A stretch of 47,874 nt of DNA from Paracoccus shandongensis (GCF_017315735.1 NZ_JAFLRK010000029.1:1-47874), one strand, 5' to 3'. Counted from the stretch's first letter, positions 16,227 to 25,238 are shown. Notes: generated by a model not told the origin, from the letters alone. Numbers and translations are program-made.

Positions 16227-17017
16227 TGGCCGCTGAACCTTGCCGGGCGCTTTTCCAGGAAGGCGGTGACACCCTCGGCATAATCCGCGCTGCGGCCCGC
16301 CTGCTGTTGCGCGTCGCGTTCGGTGTCAAGCTGCTGGTCCAGGGTGGTGGTCGCCGCCTGCTGGATCAGCCGCTTGGTCAGGCCAAGGCCCAGGGTCGGG
16401 CCTGCGGCCAGCGACCGGGCCAGGGCTTCCGCCTCGGCCATCAGGTCGGCGTCGTCAACGGCCTTCCAGATCAGGCCCCAGTCGGCGGCTTTTTCCGCCA
16501 TCAGCGGCTCGGCGGTCAGGGCCAGCGCCTTGGCGCGGGGTTCGCCTAGGATGCGGGCCAGCTGCCAGGTGCCGCCCGCGTCGGGGACAAGGCCGATCTT
16601 GGCAAAGGCCTGGATGAAGCGCGCCGACTTCGCGGCCAGCACGATGTCGCAGGCGAAGGCGATGTTGGCCCCTGCCCCCGCCGCCACGCCGTTGACCGCG
16701 CAGACGACCGGCTTTTCCAGGGACCGGATCAGCCGCAGGGTGGGGTTGTAGAACGTCTCAAGCGTATGGCCCAGATCCGGCGCGGGCCCGCCCTTGCGGG
16801 GATCGCGGTCGCCCAGGTCCTGGCCCGCGCAGAAGCCGCGCCCGGACCCGGTCAGCAGCACCGCCCGCACGTCCGAATCGTCATGTGCCCGCCGAATGCC
16901 TGCACGCAGCGCCAGGTGCATGTCTTCGTTGAAGGAATTCAGCTTCTCGGGCCGGTTCAGCGTCAGCACCAGCACGCCATCGGCAAGCGCCGACAGCACC
17001 GTGGGGGATGCGGTCAT
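16223..17017 (-). CDS. paaG: 2-(1,2-epoxy-1,2-dihydrophenyl)acetyl-CoA isomerase
   Basis: A 264-residue crotonase-family isomerase that converts the ring epoxide to oxepin-CoA. Oxyanion-hole segments are GFCAGQDLGDRD (61-72) and GVAAGAGANIAFACD (110-124); the family acid D146 lies in IGLVPDAGGT, and the usual hydratase glutamates are absent as expected for the isomerase. ATG 17017 has GGGAGAAAC ahead of it; the frame is open 18 codons further but loses the family N-terminus. First gene of the reverse operon and divergent from paaN, with a TetR-like operator between them. Confidence 0.95.
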   Translation of the reverse strand: MTASPTVLSALADGVLVLTLNRPEKLNSFNEDMHLALRAGIRRAHDDSDVRAVLLTGSGRGFCAGQDLGDRDPRKGGPAPDLGHTLETFYNPTLRLIRSLEKPVVCAVNGVAAGAGANIAFACDIVLAAKSARFIQAFAKIGLVPDAGGTWQLARILGEPRAKALALTAEPLMAEKAADWGLIWKAVDDADLMAEAEALARSLAAGPTLGLGLTKRLIQQAATTTLDQQLDTERDAQQQAGRSADYAEGVTAFLEKRPARFSGQ

Positions 17018-17073
17018 GGTGTTTCTCCCTTCGTGCCGATTTCTCGGCCTCCTCGAAGAAATCTGTTGCATAA

Positions 17074-17087
17074 ACCGACCGGCCGGT
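17074..17087. promoter_or_regulatory. TetR-type operator between paaG and paaN (candidate PaaR site)
   Basis: ACCGACCGGCCGGT has the same axis and 6-of-7 pairing as the site before paaJ, and contains the perfect palindrome GACCGGCCGGTC. Lying 57 bases before paaG and 43 bases before paaN, it could repress both divergent operons, which include paaR itself. Confidence 0.62.
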
Positions 17088-17130
17088 CAATGATATTCGC
17101 AAGCCGGAGGAGGAACCGGCGGAGGAGCCC

Positions 17131-18756
17131 ATGACCGATTTCTTTGCCCGCCATCGCCCGATGCTGGAGGATGCCGTTCAGGCGCTGCACGCGCGCGGCT
17201 TCTGGACCCCCTTCCCCGAGGTGCCCAGCGGCAAGGTCTATGGCGAAACCGCCAAGGCGGATGGCGAGGCGACTTATGCGGCCCTGCCGGGTCAGCCCTT
17301 CGCCCTGCCCGGCCACCCCGAACAGCGCCGCCTGGGCGCCGAAGTCTCGCCTTGGGGCGAGGCGCTGCGAATCACCTATCCGGCGGCGGATGCGCCCGCG
17401 CTGATCGCGGCGGCGCAGGGGGCGGCTGAGCCCTTGGCAGCGGCAGGCGTGGAAACCCGCGTGGGCGCCTGCCTTGAAATCCTGTCGCGCCTGAACCGGA
17501 TCAGCTTCCTGCTGGGCCATGCGACCATGCACACCACGGGCCAGGCCTTCGCCATGGCCTTCCAGGCGGGCGGGCCGCACGCCCAGGATCGCGGGCTTGA
17601 GGCGGTCGCGGTCGCTTACACCGAAATGACCCGCTTTGCCGATGCCGCCCGCTGGGAAAAGCCGCAGGGCAAGGCCGCGCCGCTGGTGATCGACAAGCAC
17701 TGGACGCTGGTGCCCGCCGGGATTTCGCTGGCGATCGGCTGCAACACCTTCCCCACCTGGAACAGCTATCCCGGCATCTTCGCCAGCCTCGCCACCGGCA
17801 ACCCGGTGATCGTGAAGCCGCACCCCGCCGCGATCCTGCCGCTGGCCCTGACCGTGCAGGTCGCGCGCGAGGTGCTGGCCGAGGCTGGCCTGCCCGCCGA
17901 TGCCGTTCTGCTGGCCGTGGACGAACCGGGGGCCGAGATCACCAAGGAACTGGCGACGGATCCCGCCGTACGGCTGATCGACTATACCGGGTCGTCCACC
18001 TTCGGGAACTGGCTGCGGGAACACGCCAGGCAGGCGCAGATCTTCACCGAGGAGACCGGCGTCAACAGCGTGGTCATTGCCGCAACCGACGATTTCGACG
18101 GGATGTGCGCGAACCTGGCCTTCTCGCTGTCGCTCTATTCCGGGCAGATGTGCACCTCGCCGCAGAACCTTTATGTTCCGCAGGGCGGGATCGAGACGGA
18201 TCAGGGACACAAGTCCTTCGACCAGGTGGCCGCCGGTCTGGCCCGGGCCATCGACAGCCTGCTGGCCGATCCCAAACAGGCGGCGGGCATCTGCGGCACC
18301 ATTGCCAACCCCGCCACGAAGGACCGCGTGGCCCGCGCCCGCAACCAAGGCCGCATCCTCCGCGACGGCACGCCGCTGCTGCTGGCGGTGGACGCCGATG
18401 CCGCCATCGCGCAGGACGAATGCTTCGGCCCTGTCGCCTTCCTCATCCCCTGCGCGGACGCCGACGACGGCATCGCCCGCGCCGCCCATCTGGCCGCGAC
18501 CAAGGGCGCCATCACCGCCGCGCTTTACGACACCGACGAGGCCCGCATCCATCGCGCGGCCCAAACCTTCGCCCGCGCGGGCGTCAACCTGTCGGTCAAC
18601 CTGACAGGCAACATCTTCGTCAACCAGTCGGCGGCCTTCAGCGATTTCCACGTGACCGGGGCCAACCCGGCCGGAAACGCCAGCCTGACCGACACCGCCT
18701 TTGTCGCGACCCGCTTTCGCCGCGTGATGTGGCGCAGGCCCGCCGCCGCTGTTTAA
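17131..18756 (+). CDS. paaN: PaaN-type aldehyde dehydrogenase of phenylacetate degradation
   Basis: A 541-residue aldehyde dehydrogenase of the PaaN group, without the C-terminal hydratase domain of PaaZ. Catalytic C341 lies in YSGQMCTSPQNLY, the activating glutamate in TEETG (307-308), and the coenzyme-site residues in VIVKPHPAA. A PaaN-specific N-terminal region (RGFWTPFPEVPSGKVYGE) precedes the dehydrogenase core. GGAGGAG lies just before the ATG. It is divergent from paaG across a TetR-like operator and is followed after 25 bases by the ABC transporter genes. Its exact reaction is not settled; it may back up the dehydrogenase half of PaaZ or oxidise a related aldehyde. Confidence 0.92.
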   Translation: MTDFFARHRPMLEDAVQALHARGFWTPFPEVPSGKVYGETAKADGEATYAALPGQPFALPGHPEQRRLGAEVSPWGEALRITYPAADAPALIAAAQGAAEPLAAAGVETRVGACLEILSRLNRISFLLGHATMHTTGQAFAMAFQAGGPHAQDRGLEAVAVAYTEMTRFADAARWEKPQGKAAPLVIDKHWTLVPAGISLAIGCNTFPTWNSYPGIFASLATGNPVIVKPHPAAILPLALTVQVAREVLAEAGLPADAVLLAVDEPGAEITKELATDPAVRLIDYTGSSTFGNWLREHARQAQIFTEETGVNSVVIAATDDFDGMCANLAFSLSLYSGQMCTSPQNLYVPQGGIETDQGHKSFDQVAAGLARAIDSLLADPKQAAGICGTIANPATKDRVARARNQGRILRDGTPLLLAVDADAAIAQDECFGPVAFLIPCADADDGIARAAHLAATKGAITAALYDTDEARIHRAAQTFARAGVNLSVNLTGNIFVNQSAAFSDFHVTGANPAGNASLTDTAFVATRFRRVMWRRPAAAV

Positions 18757-18781
18757 CCAAGTTCTCTGGGGAGGAGACGAC

Positions 18782-19924
18782 ATGCAGAAGACCCTGACCA
18801 CCACGGCCCTTGCCACGCTGCTGGCCCTTGGCGCCACCGCCGCATCCGCCGAAATCCGCATCGGCGCCTCGGTATCCGCCACCGGCCCCGCCGCCTTCCT
18901 GGGCGACCCCGAGGCGAAGACCCTGGAGATGCTGGTCGAGCAGATCAACGAAAAGGGCGGCATCAACGGCGAGGAAATCGCCCTGACGCTTTACGACGAC
19001 GGCGGCGATCCGAACAAGGCGCGCACCTTCGCCACCCGCCTGATCGAGGATGACGAGGTCGTGGCAATCATCGGCGGATCCACCACCGGCACCAGCATGT
19101 CGATCCTGTCGGTGGCCGAGGACAACGAGATCCCCTTCATCTCGCTGGCGGGCGCCATCGAGATCATCGACCCGGTGAAACCCTTCACCTTCAAGACGCC
19201 CCATACCGACCGCATGGCCTGCCAGAAGATCTTCGAGGACATGCAGAAGCAGGGCATCACCACCATCGGCATGATTTCCGGCACCGATGGCTTCGGCGCG
19301 TCCATGCAGGCGCAGTGCAAGGACGTAGTGGGCGAATACGGCATCACCGTCGCGGCGGATGAAACCTACAACCCCACCGACGCCGACATGACGACCCAGC
19401 TGACCAAGATCCGCAACACCGAGGGCGTGCAGGCCGTGCTGAACCCCGGCTTCGGCCAGGGCCCGTCGATCGTGACGCGCAACTATCGCCAGCTTGCCAT
19501 CGACCTGCCGCTCTATCAGTCGCACGGCGTGGCGTCCGACGGGTTCATCGAACTGGCGGGGGCCGAGGCCGCCGAGGGCGTGCGCCTGCCCGGCACCGCC
19601 CTGCTAATCGCCGACCAGCTTGGCGCGGACGACCCGCAAAAGGCCGTGGTCGATGCCTACAAGACCGCCTTCGAGGAAAAGACCGGCACCTCGGTCGGCA
19701 CCTTCGGCGGCTATGCCCATGACGCCTTCCTGATCCTGACCGACGCCATCACCCGGGCAGGCAGCGCCGAGCCGCAGGCCATCCGCGACGCCATCGAGGC
19801 GACCTCGGGCCTCGCCGGCACCACCGGCGTCTATACCATGTCGCCTGAGAACCACCTGGGCCTGGACCTGTCGGCCTTCCGGATGCTGGAGATCAAGGGC
19901 GGCGAATGGACCGTGGTGGAATGA
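18782..19924 (+). CDS. Branched-chain-amino-acid-type ABC transporter, substrate-binding protein
   Basis: A 380-residue periplasmic binding protein of the LivJ/K family. A signal peptide covers residues 1-23 with cleavage likely after ASA, before EIRIG. The mature part shows the fold's usual markers: GPAAFLG, INEKGGINGEEI, DDGGDPNKARTFATRLI and IIGGSTTGTS. GGGGAGGAG lies 6 bases before the ATG. It heads a complete transporter operon directly downstream of paaN, so its ligand is likely phenylacetate or a related aromatic acid rather than leucine; this is inferred from position. A GC hairpin separates it from the permease genes. Confidence 0.92.
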   Translation: MQKTLTTTALATLLALGATAASAEIRIGASVSATGPAAFLGDPEAKTLEMLVEQINEKGGINGEEIALTLYDDGGDPNKARTFATRLIEDDEVVAIIGGSTTGTSMSILSVAEDNEIPFISLAGAIEIIDPVKPFTFKTPHTDRMACQKIFEDMQKQGITTIGMISGTDGFGASMQAQCKDVVGEYGITVAADETYNPTDADMTTQLTKIRNTEGVQAVLNPGFGQGPSIVTRNYRQLAIDLPLYQSHGVASDGFIELAGAEAAEGVRLPGTALLIADQLGADDPQKAVVDAYKTAFEEKTGTSVGTFGGYAHDAFLILTDAITRAGSAEPQAIRDAIEATSGLAGTTGVYTMSPENHLGLDLSAFRMLEIKGGEWTVVE

Positions 19925-19935
19925 TCCGCTGACCG

Positions 19936-19957
19936 CCGCGTCCCGTTGGGGACGCGG
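19936..19957 (+). promoter_or_regulatory. Intercistronic hairpin after the binding-protein gene
   Basis: CCGCGTCCC and GGGACGCGG form a perfect 9-bp stem with a GTTG loop between the binding-protein gene and the permease gene. No T-run follows, so it more likely protects the upstream message or limits read-through, which would give more binding protein than membrane components. Confidence 0.6.
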
Positions 19958-19984
19958 CATCCCCTTGCCAGACAGAGGGTCATC

Positions 19985-20857
19985 ATGCCGGAACTGCTGC
20001 AATTCCTTTTCTCGGGCGTGACGGTGGGCGCGGTCTATGCGCTTGTCGCGCTTGGCTTCACCATCATCTACAACGCATCCGACGTGGTGAACTTCGCCCA
20101 GGGCGAATTCGTCATGCTGGGGGGGATGCTGACCTTTGTCTGCCACGCGGCGGGCCTGCCCCTGCCGCTGGCCGCGCTGATCGCCATTGCCGCGACATCC
20201 GCCATCGGCGTCGCCATGAACAAGCTGGCGATCGAGCCCGCGCGCGGCGCGCCGGTAGTGTCGCTGATCATCATCACCATCGGCGCGTCGATCTTCATCC
20301 GGGGCGGCGCGCAACTGCTGTTCGGCAAGCAGATCCACAGCTTTCCGGCGTTTTCCGGCGACACGCCCCTGCGCATCGGCGGGGCCACGATCCTGCCGCA
20401 AAGCCTGTGGGTGATTGGCGGGGCGGTCGTGGTCTTCGTGGGCCTGTGGCTGTTCTTCACCCGCACCCTGACGGGCCGGGCGGTGCTGGCCACGTCCAAC
20501 AACCGCCTGGCCGCGCAGCTGGTGGGCATCAACACCGGCTTCGTGATGACGCTGTCCTTCGCGCTGTCGGCGGGCATCGGCGCGCTTGCCGGCGTGCTGG
20601 CGACGCCGATCACGCTGACCTCGTACGACGTGGGCCTGGCCTTTGCGCTGAAAGGGTTCGCCGCCGCCATGCTGGGGGGCATGGGCAACCCCAAGGGGGC
20701 GCTGGCTGGCGGCTTCCTGCTGGGCCTGATCGAGGCGCTGACGGCGGGGTATCTCTCTTCGCAATACAAGGACGCCGCCGCCTTCGTGGTGATCCTGCTG
20801 GTGCTGTTCTTCATGCCGCAGGGCCTGTTCGGCCAGAAATCGGTGGACCGGGTATGA
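19985..20857 (+). CDS. LivH-type ABC transporter permease
   Basis: A 290-residue inner-membrane protein of the LivH family with about eight hydrophobic segments. Family markers are FLFSGVTVGAVYALVALGFTIIYNASDVVNFAQGE at the N-terminus and MLGGMGNPKGALAGGFLLG in the C-terminal half. ATG 19985 has AGAGGGTCATC before it; upstream in-frame codons lie in the hairpin region. Its stop overlaps the next permease start in ATGA. Confidence 0.94.
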   Translation: MPELLQFLFSGVTVGAVYALVALGFTIIYNASDVVNFAQGEFVMLGGMLTFVCHAAGLPLPLAALIAIAATSAIGVAMNKLAIEPARGAPVVSLIIITIGASIFIRGGAQLLFGKQIHSFPAFSGDTPLRIGGATILPQSLWVIGGAVVVFVGLWLFFTRTLTGRAVLATSNNRLAAQLVGINTGFVMTLSFALSAGIGALAGVLATPITLTSYDVGLAFALKGFAAAMLGGMGNPKGALAGGFLLGLIEALTAGYLSSQYKDAAAFVVILLVLFFMPQGLFGQKSVDRV

Positions 20858-21810
20858 GAGTTTCCGCCAAATCCGCGACCCTGCTGGTCCTGGTCGTCCT
20901 GATCCTGCTGTCGCCGGTGCTGTTCCCCTCGGGTTACTATTACCGCGTCGGCGCGCTGATCTTCGTCAACGCCATCGCCGTCACGGGCATCGTGATCCTG
21001 ACCGGATATGCGGGCCAGATCAGCCTGGGCCATGCGGGCTTCGCCGGGATCGGCGCCTATGCCTGCGCGCTTGCCCCGGTGCATCTGGGCCTGCATCCCT
21101 CGCTGGCGATGATCCTGGGCGCGGCGATTTCCGCCGTGCTGGCTTGGCTGGTCGGGCGGCCCATCCTGCGGCTCAAGGGATACTACCTGGGCGTCGCCAC
21201 CCTGGGTTTCGGCATCCTGGTGTCGATGGTGCTGAACAACGAACGGCAACTGACCGGCGGCCCGGACGGGATGGAGGTGCCGGATCTGGGCCTGCGCGGG
21301 CTGCTGAAGGACGCGGGGCTGGACCTGACCAACGGCCAGTTCTGGTATTTCCTGTGCGGCATCGTCCTGATCGCTGCCGCCTGGCTGGCGCTGAACCTCT
21401 ACAACAGCCCTACCGGGCGCGCCCTGCGCGCCCTGCACGGGTCCGAGGTCGCGGCGCGCACCGTCGGCGTCGATGTGGCGCGGCTGAAGCTTCAGGCCTT
21501 CGTGATTTCGGCGGTCTATGCGTCCGTGTCGGGTTCGCTGCTGGCGCTTCAGAACAAGTTCATCACCCCGGACGTGGCGGGCTTCATGCACTCGATCGAG
21601 ATGGTGACCATGGCCGTCCTGGGCGGCGTGGGATCCATCCTGGGCGCGATCTTCGGCGCGGCGGTGCTGACGCTGCTGCCGCAGGTGCTGACGGTCTTTG
21701 CCGAATACGAACAGCTTGTGCTGGGCCTGGTGATGATGGGGGTGATGATCTTCCTGCCGCAGGGGCTGCTGCCGTCGATCCTGCGCCGCGTCCGGGGGAA
21801 AGACGAATGA
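20854..21810 (+). CDS. LivM-type ABC transporter permease
   Basis: A 318-residue inner-membrane permease. The LivM signature GYAGQISLGHAGFAGIGAY lies near residues 51-69, and the cytoplasmic-loop segment ALHGSEVAARTVGVDVARLKL in the second half is the contact for the ATPases. Its start overlaps livH (ATGA) and its end overlaps livG (ATGA), so the set is translated in series. Confidence 0.94.
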   Translation: MRVSAKSATLLVLVVLILLSPVLFPSGYYYRVGALIFVNAIAVTGIVILTGYAGQISLGHAGFAGIGAYACALAPVHLGLHPSLAMILGAAISAVLAWLVGRPILRLKGYYLGVATLGFGILVSMVLNNERQLTGGPDGMEVPDLGLRGLLKDAGLDLTNGQFWYFLCGIVLIAAAWLALNLYNSPTGRALRALHGSEVAARTVGVDVARLKLQAFVISAVYASVSGSLLALQNKFITPDVAGFMHSIEMVTMAVLGGVGSILGAIFGAAVLTLLPQVLTVFAEYEQLVLGLVMMGVMIFLPQGLLPSILRRVRGKDE

Positions 21811-22598
21811 CCGCGCTTCTGTCAGTCGAAGGCCTGGGCATCACCTTCGGCGGCCTCAAGGCCGTGAACGATGTCAGCTTCACCGTCCAGCCGGGGGAAA
21901 TCACGTCCGTGATCGGGCCGAACGGCGCGGGCAAGACGACGCTCTTCAACATGATCTCGGGCGTCTACCAGCCGGGCCGGGGCCGCGTGGTTCTGGGGGG
22001 CGAGGACGTGACCGGCATGGCCCCGCATCTGCTGGCCCGGCGCGGGCTGTCGCGCACCTTCCAGAACCTGCAGATCTTTCAGTCCATGACGGTGCTGGAA
22101 AACGCGATCTCGGGCTATCACCTCAAGGAACGGGGGCCGGTGCTGGCGGATCTGCTGGGCCTGCCCGCATCCCGCCGCCGCGCGGCGGCTGCGGCATCGG
22201 GCGCGCGCGAGTTGCTGGCCCGGGTGGGGCTTGAAAGGGCGGCGGAGCGGGAGGCCGGGAACCTGTCCTATGGCGCGCTGAAACGCCTGGAAATCGCCCG
22301 CGCCCTGGCGCTGTCGCCCCGGATCCTGCTGCTCGACGAACCCGCCGCAGGCTGCAACGCCGTGGAGACCGAGGAGATCGACCACCTGATCGCCGAGGTC
22401 GCGGCATCGGGCGTGGCGATCCTGCTGGTCGAACATGACATGAAGATGGTCATGCGCATTTCCAACCACATCGTCGTGCTGGACCATGGCGAAAAGATCG
22501 CCGAGGGCGACCCGGCCAGCGTCAGCCGCAACCCGGCGGTGATCGCCGCCTATCTGGGAACTGATGCAGAAACGGGGGCCGCCCATGCTGACGGTTGA
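21807..22598 (+). CDS. LivG-type ABC transporter ATP-binding protein
   Basis: A 263-residue ATPase. Walker A is GPNGAGKT at 37-44, the Q-loop lies in RTFQNLQIF, Walker B in ILLLDEPAAG, and the switch histidine in LLVEHDM. Two small departures from the family norm are seen: the signature reads LSYGALKRLEIARA where LSYGQQRRLEIARA is common, and the D-loop reads CNAVET where LNPxET is common. Neither removes a catalytic residue. Overlaps both neighbours. Confidence 0.93.
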   Translation: MTALLSVEGLGITFGGLKAVNDVSFTVQPGEITSVIGPNGAGKTTLFNMISGVYQPGRGRVVLGGEDVTGMAPHLLARRGLSRTFQNLQIFQSMTVLENAISGYHLKERGPVLADLLGLPASRRRAAAAASGARELLARVGLERAAEREAGNLSYGALKRLEIARALALSPRILLLDEPAAGCNAVETEEIDHLIAEVAASGVAILLVEHDMKMVMRISNHIVVLDHGEKIAEGDPASVSRNPAVIAAYLGTDAETGAAHADG

Positions 22599-23286
22599 GG
22601 GACTGCGGTCGCGCTATGGCCGGATCGAGGTTCTGCACGGCATCGACCTGCATGTCGATTCCGGGGAAATCGTCACCGTGGTCGGCGCCAACGGCGCGGG
22701 CAAGACGACGCTTCTGAAATGCCTGTCGGGCACGCAGCCGGTGTCCGGCGGCACGATCACCTTCCGGGGCGAGACGCTGACCGGCGTGCCCGCCCATCGC
22801 CGCCCCGCGCGCGGGTTGACCCAATCGCCCGAGGGCCGGCAGATCTTCACCAACCTGACGGTCGAGGAGAACCTGCGCCTTGGCGCATACCTCTTCACCG
22901 ACGACCGGGTGGAAAAGGACATGGGCGACGCCTTCGCCATGTTCCCGATCCTGCGCGAAAAGCGCAACCTGGCGGCGGGCGGCCTGTCGGGCGGGCAGCA
23001 GCAGATGCTGGCCATGGCCCGCGCGCTGATGGGCCGCCCCTCCTGCCTGCTGCTGGACGAGCCGTCGATGGGCCTGGCCCCGATCATCGTGCAGCAGATC
23101 TTCAATGTGGTCAGCGGGCTGAAGGCGCTTGGCGTGACCGTCCTGCTGGTCGAACAGAACGCCTTTGGCGCGCTGAAGATCGCGGACCGGGGATACGTCA
23201 TGGAAACCGGCCGCATCACCATGGAGGGCGCGGCGGCCGACCTGATCGCCGACCCGCGCATCCGCGAAGCCTATCTGGGGATTTGA
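22585..23286 (+). CDS. LivF-type ABC transporter ATP-binding protein
   Basis: A 233-residue ATPase with Walker A GANGAGKT at 34-41, signature LSGGQQQMLAMARAL and Walker B LLLDEPSMGLAP, all standard for LivF. ATG 22585 overlaps livG by 14 bases; an ATG at 22564 would add seven residues and cannot be excluded. The next gene starts one base after the stop, so the fused beta-oxidation enzyme belongs to the same transcript. Confidence 0.93.
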   Translation: MLTVEGLRSRYGRIEVLHGIDLHVDSGEIVTVVGANGAGKTTLLKCLSGTQPVSGGTITFRGETLTGVPAHRRPARGLTQSPEGRQIFTNLTVEENLRLGAYLFTDDRVEKDMGDAFAMFPILREKRNLAAGGLSGGQQQMLAMARALMGRPSCLLLDEPSMGLAPIIVQQIFNVVSGLKALGVTVLLVEQNAFGALKIADRGYVMETGRITMEGAAADLIADPRIREAYLGI

Positions 23287-23287
23287 C

Positions 23288-25228
23288 ATGTCCGTTGTAA
23301 GCATCAGCCACGAAGGCGACATCGCCATCGTCACCGTGGACAACCCGCCGGTCAACGCGCTGTCGCAGGCGCTGCGGCAGGGGCTGTGGGATGCGGTCGA
23401 GACGCTGGACGCCGACCCCCAGGTCCGCGCCGCCGTGCTGATCTGCGCGGGCCGGACCTTCATCGCCGGGGCCGACGTGACCGAATTCGGCAAGCCCCCG
23501 CAGGAACCGCACCTGCCCGACCTGGTGGACCGGATCGAGGGCGCGGCAAAGCCTTGGGTGGCGGCCATCCACGGTTCCGCCCTGGGCGGCGGGTTCGAGG
23601 TCGCCATGGGCTGCCGCTTCCGCGTGGCGATTGACAGCGCATCCGTGGGCCTGCCCGAGGTGTCCTTGGGCATCGTGCCCGGCGCATCGGGCACCGTGCG
23701 CACGCCGCGCCTGGCGGGGGTCGAGGCTGCCGTCGATCTGGTCACGTCGGGCAAGCCCGTGCGCGCCGCCAAGGCGCTGTCGCTGGGCCTGATCGACGCG
23801 GTGTTCACGGGCGATTTGCAAGCCAACGCTGTGGCCTTCGCCCGCGACGCCCTGACCCGCGACCTGCCGCCCCCCGTGTCGGCCCGCCCCATCGCCGCGC
23901 CCGATCCCGGCTTCTGGGACGACCGCCGCAAGGCCGTGGCGAAGGCCGCCAAGGGCGCGGATGCACCGCTGCGCGCGCTCGACTGCCTGCGCAAGGCGGC
24001 GGAGGCGCCCTTTGCCGAAGCCATGGCTTACGAGCGCCAGACCTTCCTGGACCTGCGCAGTTCCGATCAGGCTGCCGCCTTGCGCCATGTGTTCTTCGCC
24101 GAACGCGCCGCCCCCCGTCCCGCGCATCTGCGGGACATCGACCCCCTGCCCCTGCGCCGCGCAGGCGTGATCGGCGGCGGCACCATGGGCGCAGGGATAG
24201 CTGCCGCCCTGCGCGACGCGGGGCTGCACGTCACCCTGATCGAACGCGACGACCAGGCGCTTGAACGCGGGATCGCAAACCTGCGCACCATCTTCGACGG
24301 TGCCGTCAAGCGGGGCAAGCTGACCCCTGCGCAAGCCGCCGACCGCATGGCGGGCGTAACGGCCACCACGGACTATGCCGCCCTGGCCGACGCCGATCTG
24401 GTCATCGAGGCCGTCTTCGAGGACATTGCCGTCAAGCGCGCCGTCTTCGACCAGCTTGCCACGGCCTGCCGCCCCGATGCGGTGCTGGCGACGAACACGT
24501 CCTATCTCGACCCCCGGCTGATCGCGGACGGCCTGCCGAACCCCCACCGCTTCATCGGCCTGCATTTCTTCAGCCCCGCCAATGTCATGCGCCTGCTGGA
24601 GATCGTGCCGGTCCCGGACACCTCACCGCAGACGCTGGCCACCGGCTTTGCGCTAGCCCGGATGCTTGGAAAAATCCCCGTCCAGTCCGGCATCTGCGAG
24701 GGCTTCATCGGCAACCGCATCCTCAAACGCTATCGCGCCAGCGCCGAAATCCTGGTCCGCCAGGGCGTCGCCATCGCGGATATCGACGCGGCCATGCGCG
24801 CCCATGGTTTCGCCATGGGCCCGTTCGAGGCGCAGGACCTGGGCGGCCTGGACATCGCCTTCCTGCAACGCGAAGGCGCACGGGCGGCGGGGCAGGAGGT
24901 GCCGGAGACGCTGGGCGACATCCTGGTCCGCGTGGGCCGCAAGGGGCAGAAGACCGGCGGCGGCTGGTATGACTATGCCCCGGGCGAGCGCAGGCCGCAG
25001 CCCTCGGCCGCCGTGGCGGACCTGCTGGCGGGACAGATCACCGGCACGGCCCGGATGGACCGGGACGCCATCGCCCGCCATCTGGTGGGCGAAATGGCCG
25101 CCGAGGGCCAGGCCATCCTGGACGAAGGCATCGCCGCCCGGGCCTCCGACATCGACCTGGTGGAAATTCACGGCTATGGCTTTCCCCGCTGGCGCGGCGG
25201 GCCGATGTTCGCGGCCGCGCAAGCCTGA
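23288..25228 (+). CDS. Fused enoyl-CoA hydratase / 3-hydroxyacyl-CoA dehydrogenase (probable PaaF+PaaH function)
   Basis: A 646-residue FadJ-like fusion. The crotonase half (1-190) has both hydratase glutamates, E104 in GGGFEVAMGC and E124 in LPEVSLGIVPG. The dehydrogenase half (from about 290) has the NAD loop GGGTMG (296-301), catalytic H426 in HFFSP and E438 in LLEIVP. A C-terminal dehydrogenase domain ends in PRWRGGPMF. The locus has no separate paaF or paaH, so this enzyme probably performs both steps on 2,3-dehydroadipyl-CoA. A general fatty-acid enzyme is the alternative, but the position, one base behind the transporter genes and in the paaN operon, favours phenylacetate. Confidence 0.92.
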   Translation: MSVVSISHEGDIAIVTVDNPPVNALSQALRQGLWDAVETLDADPQVRAAVLICAGRTFIAGADVTEFGKPPQEPHLPDLVDRIEGAAKPWVAAIHGSALGGGFEVAMGCRFRVAIDSASVGLPEVSLGIVPGASGTVRTPRLAGVEAAVDLVTSGKPVRAAKALSLGLIDAVFTGDLQANAVAFARDALTRDLPPPVSARPIAAPDPGFWDDRRKAVAKAAKGADAPLRALDCLRKAAEAPFAEAMAYERQTFLDLRSSDQAAALRHVFFAERAAPRPAHLRDIDPLPLRRAGVIGGGTMGAGIAAALRDAGLHVTLIERDDQALERGIANLRTIFDGAVKRGKLTPAQAADRMAGVTATTDYAALADADLVIEAVFEDIAVKRAVFDQLATACRPDAVLATNTSYLDPRLIADGLPNPHRFIGLHFFSPANVMRLLEIVPVPDTSPQTLATGFALARMLGKIPVQSGICEGFIGNRILKRYRASAEILVRQGVAIADIDAAMRAHGFAMGPFEAQDLGGLDIAFLQREGARAAGQEVPETLGDILVRVGRKGQKTGGGWYDYAPGERRPQPSAAVADLLAGQITGTARMDRDAIARHLVGEMAAEGQAILDEGIAARASDIDLVEIHGYGFPRWRGGPMFAAAQA

Positions 25229-25238
25229 GCGTTCGGCG

